Source: Tilletiopsis washingtonensis (taxonomy: Eukaryota; Basidiomycota; Exobasidiomycetes; Entylomatales). From it: a stretch of 64,000 bases of DNA. The notes under the pieces were generated by a model, which was not told the origin of the DNA, did no database searches, and was given only the letters and a program-made list of their open reading frames with translations. Position numbers and translations under genes: made by a program. Location of the stretch: the NCBI RefSeq assembly GCF_003144115.1, contig NW_020311998.1:818581-882580 (forward strand). Direction: 5' to 3'. Positions 42,166-53,598 of this stretch are shown here, piece after piece. How positions within the stretch are numbered: the first letter of the stretch is position 1; each line of letters begins with the position of its first letter.

Positions 42166-45100
42166 CTAGATGGTCGACGTCGACTCGGTGCTCGGCTTGT
42201 CGGCTGGCGGCCGCTCCTTCTTGCCAGCGATGGCCGTCCAGCGCTCGTCGCCCTCGGCGACGTTGACGCCCTGGTCCGGCCGTGGCTGGCTGCGGCCCTC
42301 GCTGATGTAGCCGTCGTGGCGCACCAGCGGGCTGCCGTACTGGCGGTACTCGCGCGCCGCGCCGCCAATGTCCGACTGCCACATGGCGCCGCGGCCGAGG
42401 AAGACCATGGCCGTCTCGAGCCACCACTCGCTCTTCTTGAGATAGTGCACCACGACGGTGCCGCCGTGCGGGCGCCCGAGGTAGCGGCGCGCACGCAGCG
42501 CCTCGGCCGTGCCGTCGCCGTCCTTGTGCGTGGGGCGCGGCAGCAGACGCAGCTTCTCGGCCTCACGGTCCGCCGCCATGGCCCGCTGCGCCGCCTGCTC
42601 GACGGCACTTGGCTCGAGAGGTGCAGCCTCGACTTGCAGTGCGCGGCCGAGCTTGGCAAGGTCGGGCAGAATGGGCAGATGGTTGAAGATGCCGCCGCTC
42701 GCGTTCTCGTCGAGCCGCTCGTCGCCGTCGATTGCGGGCGCGGCAGGCGGACTGCCGATCAGCCAGCTCGGGTCGCGCGGAGCCACCTGGTCGCGCTCGA
42801 GCGAAGGCGGCGGTGCGACTTGAGCGCTTCGCCGTCGCCGTGTGGCCGGAGCAGGCGCGCCCCTGCTCGTGTTGGTGCCGAGCGGCGGGCCGAGCAGAGG
42901 CAACCCGGTGAGCTGGTCGATGCTGACGTCCGAGGCAAAGATGCCCTGGCCGCCAGCGCGCGAATCGCCCGAGACGCGCAGCCGCTCGTCGTCGCTCTCG
43001 TAGACGATGTCGGACCACGGCAGCCACGTCTCGGTCTCGCTGCTGCTGCCCTCGCCAGCGGCGCCGCGCACCCACGTGCCGGCCCAGCGGCCGCCGCCCT
43101 CGACGAGCGCCTCGATCTCCTCCTCGGCGGTCAGGTGATCGCGCGGCGCCACGTAGGCGTGGTGCCAGCGGCTGACGGTGCTGTAGCTGTGGCTGCGCCG
43201 CTCGCCGCCGCGCCACATCACCTCCTGCTCGCTGAGTCCGACGCGCGCCTCAGCCTTGATGCGCTCGACGTAGTCGGGGAAGAGGAAGCCGTGCGAGTAC
43301 GGCGTGCCCGCCTTGGGGTGGTCGTAGATCCAGCAGTGCTCCGAGATCCAGCTGACGGAGCTGCGGTTCGGGTGCATCGCAATCCACTGCGGCGTGCGCG
43401 TGTCCTCCTTGCCCTTGGCCGTGCGCTCGACCTCGGGCGAGTGCGCGAGCCACTCGACCAGGTCCATCGACAGCGCGTACGCCTCGCCGCCCATGAACCA
43501 CTCTTTGACGAGATCTGCAGCGAGGCGTCAGTCGAGAGCGGCGTGTCGTGCGCGCCGCAGCCACTCACAGCCCCAGTACGTCATCTTGCGCGGCGCCACG
43601 CGCAGATGCCGCTCGAGCTCGCTCAGCACGATGAAGGAGTCGTCGTCGGCCTTGACGACATAGTCGACCTTCTTCCACGCCACATTGTCCGAGCGGCGCG
43701 CCTTGTCCGGCAGCTGTGCCGATACATGGCCCGGCGTCTCGGGTGCGGCACTGAGCGGCGCGCTCGGCCGCACAAAGGGCATCGTGGCGTTCTGCGCGGC
43801 CCACTTGAGGAACGTGAGCGTCTTGCGAGCACTCATGTTCTCGTCCATGTCCAGCACGACGATGTCGTTGTACGCCTCCATCTCGAGGGCGACGCGCCGC
43901 GCGTGCGCCTTGCGCACCTTGCCGAGGATGAACTTGACCTGCACGTTTGCCATCGGCCGGCCGTCGGGCCCCAGCGGCAGCGTGTGCGAGGCGTACGTGG
44001 AGCGAATCATGTTGCGCCGCTCGTACTTGTTGTCGACGGTCAGCACGCCGACGAGGACATCGACGGGCGCCAGCCGGTCGGCAAATATGTGCGGAAAGGG
44101 CATCTGCGCCGCGCAGTACGTGCGCCACGGCAGCGGCTCCTTGTCCGGGTTGAGGATGTAGATGATGAGCATCGTCACGCTCGTGACGAACGCGGCGATG
44201 AGCGCCAGCGCGACCATGATTGTTGCCGGGTGAATCGGCCCGAAGAAGGTGCGGAAGGTGCGCACCAGCAGCGTCGAGACGAGGCGCAGCGGGTTTGGCC
44301 AGCCGCCGCGTGGAGACCTCCGCCGCCGCCCCGCGCCGCCGATGCGCGTGCGCAGCGGCAGACTGTCGCCGCCCAAGTGTCGGTCTGCCAGGCGATCATC
44401 GGCGCTGTCTCCGCCGCGCGACCGTGCGGCCCAGCGGCCCTTCTTGCTCGAGCCAGCCTCCATCATGGGCGTGCTCGGCATGCCGTCCCACTTGCCGAGG
44501 TCGCCCGACGACTTGACCGAGTGCCGCGAGAGGGCATGGTACGAGCCCTTGCTGCTGCGGCCCATGCCGCTGCTGCGCGTGCCCCAGCCAAAGAAGGCGC
44601 CCAGCCCGCTCGCCGCGCCCGCTGGCCGGCCGAAGCTCTCGGACGAGTCGGAGCTGGCGTACTCTTCGCTCTCCGACACGGCCGCCACGCTGCCGAGGCC
44701 GAGCACGGGCGTGGGAGTGCGCGAGATGAGGCGCGACGGCGGCGCAGAGTAGAAGTCGCCGTCGACGCTCGAGGCATAGCCGCCGGGCGTCGTGTACTGC
44801 GGCAGGCCGTACGCGTCGCCGTCGACGCCATTGGAGCTGCCGGCGCGGCTGAGGCTGCGCCGCGGCACGCTGCCGGCATCGAGCGCCGGCGTGGTGCTGC
44901 GCTCGGGCGTGTGCCATGCGTCGGCAAAGGGCGTGGCGCGCACGGCCGGCTGCGAGGCGTTGGGGTGCGGCTCGCTGAGGCGCCGCGTCGACGGACTGTC
45001 AGAGCGCGGGCCGGCGGCGGCGCCGGCGTCGAGCGACTCGCGCGGCGGGTCGTAGGACGTGGTGCGGTGGATGGCGTTGCGCGCCGCCAGCGTGGGTGCG

Positions 45101-45342
45101 AGCGACGAGCCCGACGACGAGGGCGGCGACGGCGACGGCTGGTAGGCAGAGCGCAGCGGCGAGGCGAACTGCGGCGCATGCGTGTGCCGAGCCTGCGCGA
45201 CGGCCGACGACGCTGGTGCCGGTGCCGGAGCGTCGCCCGCACTGGGAAAGTAGCCTGCAGCGGCGGCACCGGCTTCGCTCGGCGACACGACGACGGCGTC
45301 CAACGGCGCGCCTGCCGCATGGGCGCCAGACGGACCAGCCAT
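42166..45342 (-). CDS. GT31-type galactosyltransferase-like type II membrane protein
   Basis: Golgi glycosyltransferase resembling the fungal branch of family GT31 (beta-1,3-galactosyltransferase fold). Two exons (43569-45342, 42166-43514) give 1040 aa. About 370 residues of Ser/Pro-rich cytoplasmic sequence precede a single membrane helix (TIMVALALIAAFVTSVTMLI). The lumenal domain has VLVGVLTVDNKYERRNMIRS, VKFILGKV and EMEAYNDIVVLDMDENMSARK. The metal-binding acidic motif is in DYVVKADDDSFIVLSELE (about residue 560), and WFMGGEAYALSMDLVEWLA follows. A C-terminal extension of some 300 residues after HCWIYDHPKAG is not typical of animal GT31 enzymes; a block with WWLETAMVFLGRGAMW and QYGSPLVRHDGYISEG looks folded. 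Acceptor and linkage specificity cannot be read from the sequence. Confidence 0.82.
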
Positions 45343-47810
45343 ACTGCTGCGGTACGCAGCTGCGGCGGCTGCGAGGCCGGCGCTGCTGCAGCTGCTCTAG
45401 CAGATGCGGGCCAGCGCTGCGACGCTGCTGCTGCTGCTCCCGACGAGTGGTGCGGCCTGCGAGCCGGAGCGCGGGCGCGTCCGCGAGGCACGGCCGGCGG
45501 CGGAAGTGCGCAAGGCGCGGCGGAGCGCGGTGGCAGCGCAGACAGAGGCAGCGGGGTGCCTGTGCTGGCGCGTAAGAGGCGTAAGAGAGAGTGCGAGGTC
45601 GAGGTGGTGAGGAGAGGACGTCGAAGCGGGAGACGTCGCAGCGCCGACGCGCGCCAGCAGCGCCGGAACGCGGCCGCGGGCAGCGCAGGCACGCGAGCAG
45701 CGCCGCGCCCACAGCAGCGGCAGGCACGGCGCCCGCCGCTGTGAGGCTCCGCCACGGCGCGCGGCTCGGCGCGCAGCCCGACAGGCCCCAGGCACGCGAG
45801 CAGCACGGCCGCTGCGGCAGCGTCGCTGCCCCTCGCCACACCTGTGCCTCGCCTTGCCGCTCCCTCTGCGCCTCACAAAGGCCCGCTCTGCCACGCCCGC
45901 GCGGTGCGCCCCATGCGCGATGCGCCCTTTGCAGGTCCGCCGCCGCCCCTGGCGTCACAAGAGATCAGCCGCACCCACGCTCTCGCGGCGCTGCGGGCCG
46001 TCGCTCGCCCCGCGGTGCTCCGGCAAAGGCACCTGTCTGTGCTCGCCGGCAGCCGGTGCTCCAAGGGAACGGCGGAGCGCAGCGTGTGGGAGCCTCGGGC
46101 GACAAGATACCCGGCAGCGGTGCGTGAAGCATGAAGAGGATGACGAGCGCGCACGGCGTCCCTCCAACGTCTCGCCCGATGCCCGGCTCTGCATGGAACA
46201 GTCTACTAGTCCTCCGCTCTGTCCCGTCTGCCGCGTCGGCACGCAGCGCTGTGCCGCCATCGCTGATGCTGCTGGGCGCTGCATGCTGTCGTGAGGGAGC
46301 ACCGCGCTTGCGATCCGCAGCCCCCTCTCCCGACCCCAGCCGCGAGGGCATGCCGCATGATGCTTCATGCGCGATGCCGGACGGCATCACACGACTGCTG
46401 CCGCTGCCGTCTGCGTCTGCATCTCGCCTGTGCTGCGCGAGCGAGCCGCACCGCTGCCCGACAGAGAGGGCCCTGCAGATGCAGCAGCACCCAGCGCAGC
46501 TGCGTATGGATGCGCTCGAGGTGCTGCGAGACATGCCGCATGCCGGGTCATGCTTCATGCCGCGCGGCCGCATGGTGGTGGCAGCCGCGAGGGTCCGCCG
46601 CAGCGCGGCCGGCATCAACGCCTGGGAACGTCCGTGACCCTCATCCAATCGATGATTCAAGGTGCGTGAAGCTCGCCATCTGCCGCGGCCGGAGCCAAGG
46701 CGAGCGGATCACATGGCGGACGGCCGTTCGGCAGAACGAGAGCGGCTTCTGGCGCCGTCGCGACGGGTGGGCTATTTTGGCGGCGCGGCGGCGTGGGAAC
46801 AAGGGCCCGCCGCGGCTGCAGCACGGCGATCCCCCGCGCCGCAGCGAACGTCGGACCCGTGCCGAGAGCATCGCCGGCTGGGCCTCCTCGCAGCCGCCTT
46901 CTCCGCCGAAGCTCCAGCTCGGCTCTCGGGGAGCCTCCCATCGAAGGCCATCTGCGAGTCTAGTTGTCGCTCCTCCATCCGCTGTCGAGCGCAGAGTGAA
47001 GCGCTGTCCTGTAGTGTGGGGCACGAGAGGATGCGCCCTGCCAGTCCATGGCGCCTCCTCTGCCGCGTCGTCTTCCCTGCCGGCCTCTGTCGCACGGCCT
47101 CGGATGTCTGATGTTCCTCCATGGCTTGGGCCTGTCGCTCGATGGCTCTTCATGCTTGTGCTCGCTGTGTCGCTGCTTTTCGCTCTCCGGCGGAGGCACG
47201 CTGTGAAAATAAGCTCCTCGGCGCTGCTGATGCTGTCCCACGCCTCCGCTGGCAGCGATCATCTGTCATGCGGCCGGCCTGATACGGCAGTCGCCGCAGC
47301 ATCAACATGCCGGCGACGGCGCCACGCTGTCAGACACCAGTAGCAGCCGCAGCTGCCGTGCGAGTGAGGTGCCGTGCTGTCCAAAGCGCAGCCAGCGCGA
47401 TGGCGACGGTGCGGCGGCAGCGCGGCGCGGCGGCGCGCGCCATGGGCCGCTGGGGTGACATGGCGCGCCCGACGCGCCGGCCGCTGCCTCTGCTCGCCAT
47501 CCACCGATGAGGCAGCCTGCCTACCGCTCCGCTCCGCGCCCGGCCGCCGAGCCGTCGCAGCGTCAGCGGTGCCGTGCATCGCTGCCGCCGCACGCCGCAG
47601 CCAAGCCGCAAGCACAGCCTCACGACCTGGATGTTGAAGCTGCGCAGCAGCGGCGGCGGCGAGGGCCAGCGAGCGTCCCTGGTGGTGTCGAGGCCTCTCT
47701 CCGACTCTCTCTGATCCTCCACACCTCCCTGCCCTCTCGACCTCCATCCTCAACTTACCCTCCCACAAACTAGGCACCCTACTCATCAACCCCAGTGCGC
47801 TCGACAGCAC
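45343..47810. other. 2.5 kb divergent promoter region with no supported gene
   Basis: Lies between the divergent starts of the GT31 and arrestin-like genes. Frames of up to 350 codons are compositional. Around 46350-46380 and 46533-46567 a partly repeated motif (CATGCCGCATG followed by ATGCTTCATG) occurs twice. The last 100 bp before 47811 are pyrimidine-rich and probably the arrestin leader. Confidence 0.5.
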
Positions 47811-50800
47811 ATGTCAGGCCTCGGCATGTCTGGCCTCGGCATCTCCTTCTCGCCCGAGCCGCCGGTGCACCAGAAGGCACCGCAGCCGCAGCGGCAGCGG
47901 CCCCGGGCGAACCCGTCCTACTCGTCGCTCTCCTCGGCCGCGAGCAGCAGCGGCAGCGAGCGCGGCGGCCTGCCGCGGCGCCCCGCCAGCAGCGTCGACC
48001 GGCGCGTGCGCATCGCCAGCGGCCTGCCGGGCATCCTCGGCGCCGACACGGAGAGCGACGTGAGCCCGCGCTCCGACGCCGACACGGCCAGCCTGCTCTC
48101 GCTCAGCACGCTCGACGGCCGCGATGCGCACGGCCAGGGCCGCACGGAGCGCCTCGGCGCCGCCGTGGCGGCCATGCAGGGCGGCCAGCAGCCGACGTCC
48201 TACTCGTCCAGCGGCAGCAGCAACGGGCGCGGCGGCGTGGCGCGCCGGGCACAGACGATCCGCAAGCAGGCCAGCCAGCCGATCCTGAGCCGCAGCAGCA
48301 CGATGCGCTTTCCCGTGCAGTCGGCCGTCGACGCGCCATCGATGAGCCGCAGCCAGTCGCAGGTGTCGCTCAGCTCGGCGTACAAGAGCAGCGGCGGCCA
48401 GTCGGCCGGCAGCGGCCTCGGCCGCACTAGCGAGATCCCACGCAGCGTCTCGCGCACGCAGCGTGGGCCTCGCGTGCGTGCCCGCACCCTCGACGCCAAC
48501 GAAGAGGCGCCGGCGCCGGCGACGACACGCCGCGTGCCCGACGGCTTCGGCGGCTACGTCGAGGTGCCTGAGACGGCCAGCACCGCAGACCAGGGCTCCG
48601 CCGACCCGCAGAGCTCGCGTGCCTTTGACGGCCCAGCTCTGCGTGCCACGGCGCCGGAGTTCCATCCATCACCAACGGAGAGCCAGGTCACAGGCATCTC
48701 GAGCTACTCGGCGCCGTCTGCCACGCACAGCCAGCAGTCGCGGCCACGGCCCGTCTCTGCCCAGCCAGTGCTGCGCGTCGGCAGCTTCTACGGCGCCGAT
48801 GGCGTCGAGACGGCCTACCTCGACGCCGACGGGCGCCTGTCGCGCGCCGGCACGAGTGTGGCGTCTTCAGAAGCCAGCTCCAAGACCCGCCAGCGTAGCC
48901 AGAGCGGCGGCCTGCCGCGTGCGCACATGATGTCCGGCCCCGATGCGGCACAGTCCATCGGTCCGCACAACGCCGGCGCCCCGGCCGAGGCCGTCACTCG
49001 CGGTATCGGCGGCATGCGCAGCGTGCGTGGCTTCCGCGGCCTCGAGGGCGCTGAGCGCGGCGAGGCCATGGTCAGCCTCGACTCGCTCGAGTCGCGCTTC
49101 CAGCTCGGCGAGGCAATCATTCCCGGCCGTGTGCGCACCGCCGAGGAAGAGAGCATCATCGGCTCCGACGATCAGGGCCACTCGCGCCGCCAGAGCATCT
49201 CGGGCACGACTACGGCCGGCACGGAGGTCGGCCCGGGCGACAGCATCAGCAACGTGGGCACGGGCGTGCGTGCGCCGTCGCGCATGCGCTCGGACAGCGC
49301 TGCGTCCATGGGCCGCCCACGCAGTGCCAGCTCGGCGGCTGGAGTGTCTCTCGAGCGCTCGGGCACGCTGCTCTCGCAGGCTGGCAACCCGGCACGCCGT
49401 ACGCGCGAGCTCAACCGCCTGCTCGACCCCGGAGCGACTCGCGCTGGCAAGGCGGCGTCCGTCGTTTCTTCCTCGTCGGCCTCGTCAGTCGGCACTTCGG
49501 CTGCCTCCGAGGCGTCGCTCGGCTCTTCGCGCGGCCTCTCGCGCTCGAATGCCGTGGGCCCTGCCTCTGCGCCGCCGGCTGTGCTCGAGCACGGGCGCTC
49601 CGGCAAGGCGCGCGTCGAGGTCGACGTGGTGCTCGAGAGCGACCTGGTCGTCGAGGGCGGCATGCTCCGTGGGCGTCTCGAGATCAAGCTGCGCCGCACG
49701 TCGGACAAGAACGGCGGCCTGATGCTGGCGCAGCCCAAGATCCGCGTCGTCGGCTTCGAGGAGCTGCTCAACGACGACACGCGCCACATCTTCTACCACC
49801 ACGCCACCGTCATCGACGGCGACCGCTCCAGCGGCGGCCCGTCTGAGGCCTACGTGCTCGCTGGCAGCCCGGACATGTGCTCGCCCCAGGCTGAGGGCCG
49901 TGCGCCTCTGCCTTGCTTCGCGTCGCCGCCGGACTCCGAGGGCTACTCTCTCGGTGCCGAGGGCAACCACCTGATTCCCTTCGCGCTCGAGCTGCCGATC
50001 GGCAAGGGCGCAAAGGGCAGCTTCCGCGGCAAGCACGCAGTCGTTCGCTACATCGTCATTGGGTGAGCACACTGCCAAGAGCCTGACTTGCCCTGTACTG
50101 CGACTGACGCTTCATCCCTCCGCCAGCTCGGTCAAGCTGAAGAGCGCCGACGGCTCCAACCGCTCGATTGCGCACTTCTACCGCCATGTCGAGCTCTTCC
50201 CATACCTCAACCCGGCTGTGGTGCTGTCGACGGCGCCGAAGCCGATCCAGGCGCGCGCCAGCAAGGGCCTCTTCCTCGGCGGTTCGGGCAAGGTGCACCT
50301 CAGTGCCAGCCTGCACCGCGGCACCTGGGTTGCTGGCCAGCGCGTGCATGTCAACGTGGCGATCAAGAACGACACGAGCAAGAAGGTGAGCAGCAGAAGC
50401 GTCGTCGGATCCGCTGCAGCGCTCACATCTCCACTCAGGTCAAGAACATCACCCTCGCGCTCGTGCGGACCGTCACGCTGTACCGGCCTCGCCCCGAGTT
50501 CGACATGGGCACAGCCCAGTCAGACGAGGCATCGGGCGCGTACATCGACCCTGATGCCTGCACGACGTCGACGAGCCGCAAGAAGATCAGCGAGGAGACG
50601 CTCGAGCTCGGCCAGAAGGCCGGCGGCAAGGGCGTCGTCACTGCGCGCGGCTGGTGGACGGGCGTGGAGAGCAACTGCTCCGTCGACTTTTCGCACTACA
50701 TGCGCCTGCCCGTAAGTGAAAGCGTCTCCGTCCTCGATCCGCTTGCTAAACGAAGACCTCACACCAGTCGGATGCGCTGAGCGTGTCGCGCGGTCGCCAC

Positions 50801-53224
50801 GTCGAGGTGATGTACTCGATCAAGGTCTCCGTCAGCAGCTCTCTGTCTGCAGACGTCTCCGTCGAGCTGCCGCTGCGCGTCGTCAACTTTGTCTCGCTCG
50901 ACCCGCCGCCGCTCAAGCCGACTGCTGCTGGCGCTGCGCTCTCTGAGGCGCCGTCGATGGCGCGCACCTGGAGCCAGGCCTCATCTGCGACGCAGTCCGA
51001 GGTGCCGATGATCGAGCGTGTGCGCTCGATGGAAGCACTGCGCAGTCCGGGCAAGATCGAGCACGCCACGGGTGCTGCCCGCTCGCGGCTGCCTCTGCCG
51101 CCGCTCGGCGAGCAGCAGCACCAGCAGCAGTACTTGCAGCCAGATGCCAACCCTGCTCGCCGGCTGCAGCACCAAAAGTCGCTCGACTTCATCAACCACG
51201 CCATCCGCAGCGCTACCGCTCGTCGCGGCGGCCTCTCGTCCGGCGAGCCGAGCCCGATGGGCCTCGGCATCGATGTGCCCGAGGGCTCCGAGTCAAATGC
51301 GTCGTCCTCGCCGTATGGTGACCTCACGCCTCAGGCTGCCTCGTCGTCGTCGGGCAGCAGCATCTCGCGCGGTGTGGGTCCTGTGCACCCGTCGTGCATG
51401 CCCTACGAGCACCACGAGAGCTACGCGAACATCCCAGGCGTGGGTACGGTGCCGTATGTGCAGGTCCGCTCGGTGGCCCTCGACGACGCCGACGACAACT
51501 CTGACGACGGCGACGCGGGCGACCGCACGCTGGGCCTCAACGACGACAGTGTGGACGAAGTCGACTTTGTCATTGGCTCGGCGCGTCTCAGCGAGGGCTC
51601 GCCCGAGTTCGACTCGGTGCCGCAGCACCACTCTGCCCTGTTCGCCACCAACATGGACGAGGGCGACCTGTCCTTCGACTCTGATGCCACGGCTCGCGAG
51701 GACGACAGCATCCGCGAGGATGCCGTGCGTGAGGAGGATGAGTACGACGAGGAAGAGGAGCGCCTCAAGGCACGCGAGGCCATTGAGCAGCAGCGACGCG
51801 AGAGACAGGCTTCGCAGCAGCTCCAGCTCCAGAAGGAGCAGGAGGCGCTCGAGCAGGCGCAGATGGAGCAGGCTGCAGCAGAGGCATCGCAGCGCGCCGC
51901 TCCGTCCAGCGAGCAGGACGAGTACGCCGAGTACGAGTCCGCTGCGCGCCTGGAGGACTCGCAGTCCACGACGCGCTCGGAGCGTGCTCTTCCGGAGATC
52001 GAGGAGAGTGCAGAGGATGCGGCGACGCCAATCGCCCGCTCGCCCGCCAAGATGGCGATGGCACCCACGGCTTCCGCCTCGTCTCCGGCTGTGTCACTGC
52101 GTGCAGCTGTGGCGGTCCAGCCCACCACGTCGTCGCCAGCCGTCCGCGTTCGCGTCAACTCGACTCAGGGTGCCACTCGGCCTTCGCTTCCGCGGCCGCC
52201 GTCGCCGTCCAAGGCGGCAGCATCGCCGCCGAAGTCGGCTCTCAAGTCCAAGTCAAGCTTCACCTTTGCCACCAGCAGCGCGCCCCTCAAGGCGAAGCCA
52301 AGCGTGGTACCGCAGCCGGCAGCCGCAGCAAGCACAGCGCCCATTGCATTGCGTGCAAAGGTGTCCGCGTCTCAAGTCGTCGCTCCCCCTACCGCTCGCG
52401 GTCAGCAGCAGCCACAGCAGGCTGCAAAGCCGAAGCCTAGCGCGGCTCCCATCGACAAGCCTCAGCCCGAGAAGCCGCAGCCCGAGAAGCCAAAGAGCAA
52501 GAGCCGCTCGCGCGGCGGCCGCAACCGTCGCTCGCCGCGCCAGGGCAGCAACGGCTCCAAGTCGCCAACTGGCTCGAGCTCCGACGCTTCGTCGCCGGCA
52601 TCGAGTGCGTCCGAGCTGCGCACGCCGGAGAGCGCCTGTGCAGAGCTGCCTGGCGTCGTGGTCGCCGACACCGACGCGCCGATGACCGGACTCGGCTTGT
52701 CGCTCGGCGACGAGCCGCAGGTCATCACTGCGAAGCTCACTCAGCGCAGCGGGCCCGAGACGCCGCGCAAGTCAGGCATTGCCGAGAGCGGCGACCGCAC
52801 TGCACGCAACACGCCCGGCGACGCCGAACGCCTGCAGCGCTCGGGCAGCACCATGACGTTGCGTGGCAGCGCCGTCGTCGTGCCCTCCGTGCGTGCGAAG
52901 ATCAAGGCGCTCGAGCAGCAGCGCGCTGCCATCCGCGACTTCCGTGGCGAGTCTTGCAGTCCGGGTGGCATGGGCACGCCTCCCCGCCTGGGCGGCACTC
53001 CCGGCCGCACGCCGACGAGCGGCAGCCGTGTCGCGAGCGCCTCGGCCGTACTGGCACGTCGCGATGAGATCAGCGCCTCGCCGTCGTCCAAGGGCCTGCA
53101 CCGCAAGCCGAGCACGCTCAGCATCTCCTCCGACGCCGAGACGAGTGTCTCGACAAACACCGACTACTCGCTGCGCCGCCCGCCGAGCGTGATGTCGTTC
53201 CGCGCGCCGATGCTCAAGCAATGA
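47811..53224 (+). CDS. Giant arrestin-like protein
   Basis: Cytosolic scaffold with an arrestin fold. Fungal arrestin-related proteins recruit ubiquitin ligase to membrane cargo, and one basidiomycete member (Cryptococcus Ali1) acts at the septum. Four exons (47811-50062, 50127-50385, 50439-50711, 50768-53224) give 1746 aa. Residues 1-595 are Ser-rich and disordered. The arrestin N-domain starts near 598 (KARVEVDVVLESDLVVEGG, LRGRLEIKLRRTS), with NHLIPFALELPIGKGAKGSF and the linker to YRHVELFPYLNPAVVLSTAP. The C-domain has GTWVAGQRVHVNVAIKNDTS, NITLALVRTVTLYR and VEVMYSIKVSVSS, ending near 980. The tail includes an acidic/Gln-rich coiled coil at about 1245-1310 (EEERLKAREAIEQQRRERQ) and Ser/Pro-rich regions. 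I did not see a clear PPxY motif. A second Met (MSGLGIS) six codons in is an alternative start. Confidence 0.82.
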
Positions 53225-53598
53225 GCTGCACATTCCGGCCGCTTCCTCTCTCTCTCTCTCTGACCTTGCCCGGCTTGTGCATCTTTCCCGTCCAACAAGG
53301 CGCCCACCTCTGCTGGCTGCGGCCTTACCCCACTCGTTCATCCGCCGTGTTCTATCTCTCTACTCCATCACCACTGTCTCTGTGTCTCCCTGCGCGGATC
53401 GCCCTGCCGTCCTGCTTGCCCTACTCATCCGTCCTTGTGCATACTGCTGCTTCGTCAAATCGTTCGTGAATTTAGTTGCAGCGGATACAAGCACATGCCG
53501 TGGGCGCAGGGATGAGAGGTCGAGCATGGCGGGATGGAGGAGTGGATGAGGAGTGATTGAAGAGGGGTGAAGGGTGTATGATGGGATAGGGCAGCCGG
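53225..53598. other. Convergent 3' region with a CT microsatellite
   Basis: 374 bp between the stops of the arrestin-like and kinase genes. It begins with a CT repeat of about nine units (53244-53261) and remains pyrimidine-rich to 53,450, probably the arrestin 3' UTR. No gene is seen. Confidence 0.55.

Noticed and set aside
42316-45744. Plus-strand open frame of about 1142 codons
   Set aside because: It lies exactly antisense to the well-supported GT31 gene. Its Arg/Ala/His/Val-rich translation has no family resemblance; such frames arise from GC-biased third positions of the real gene.
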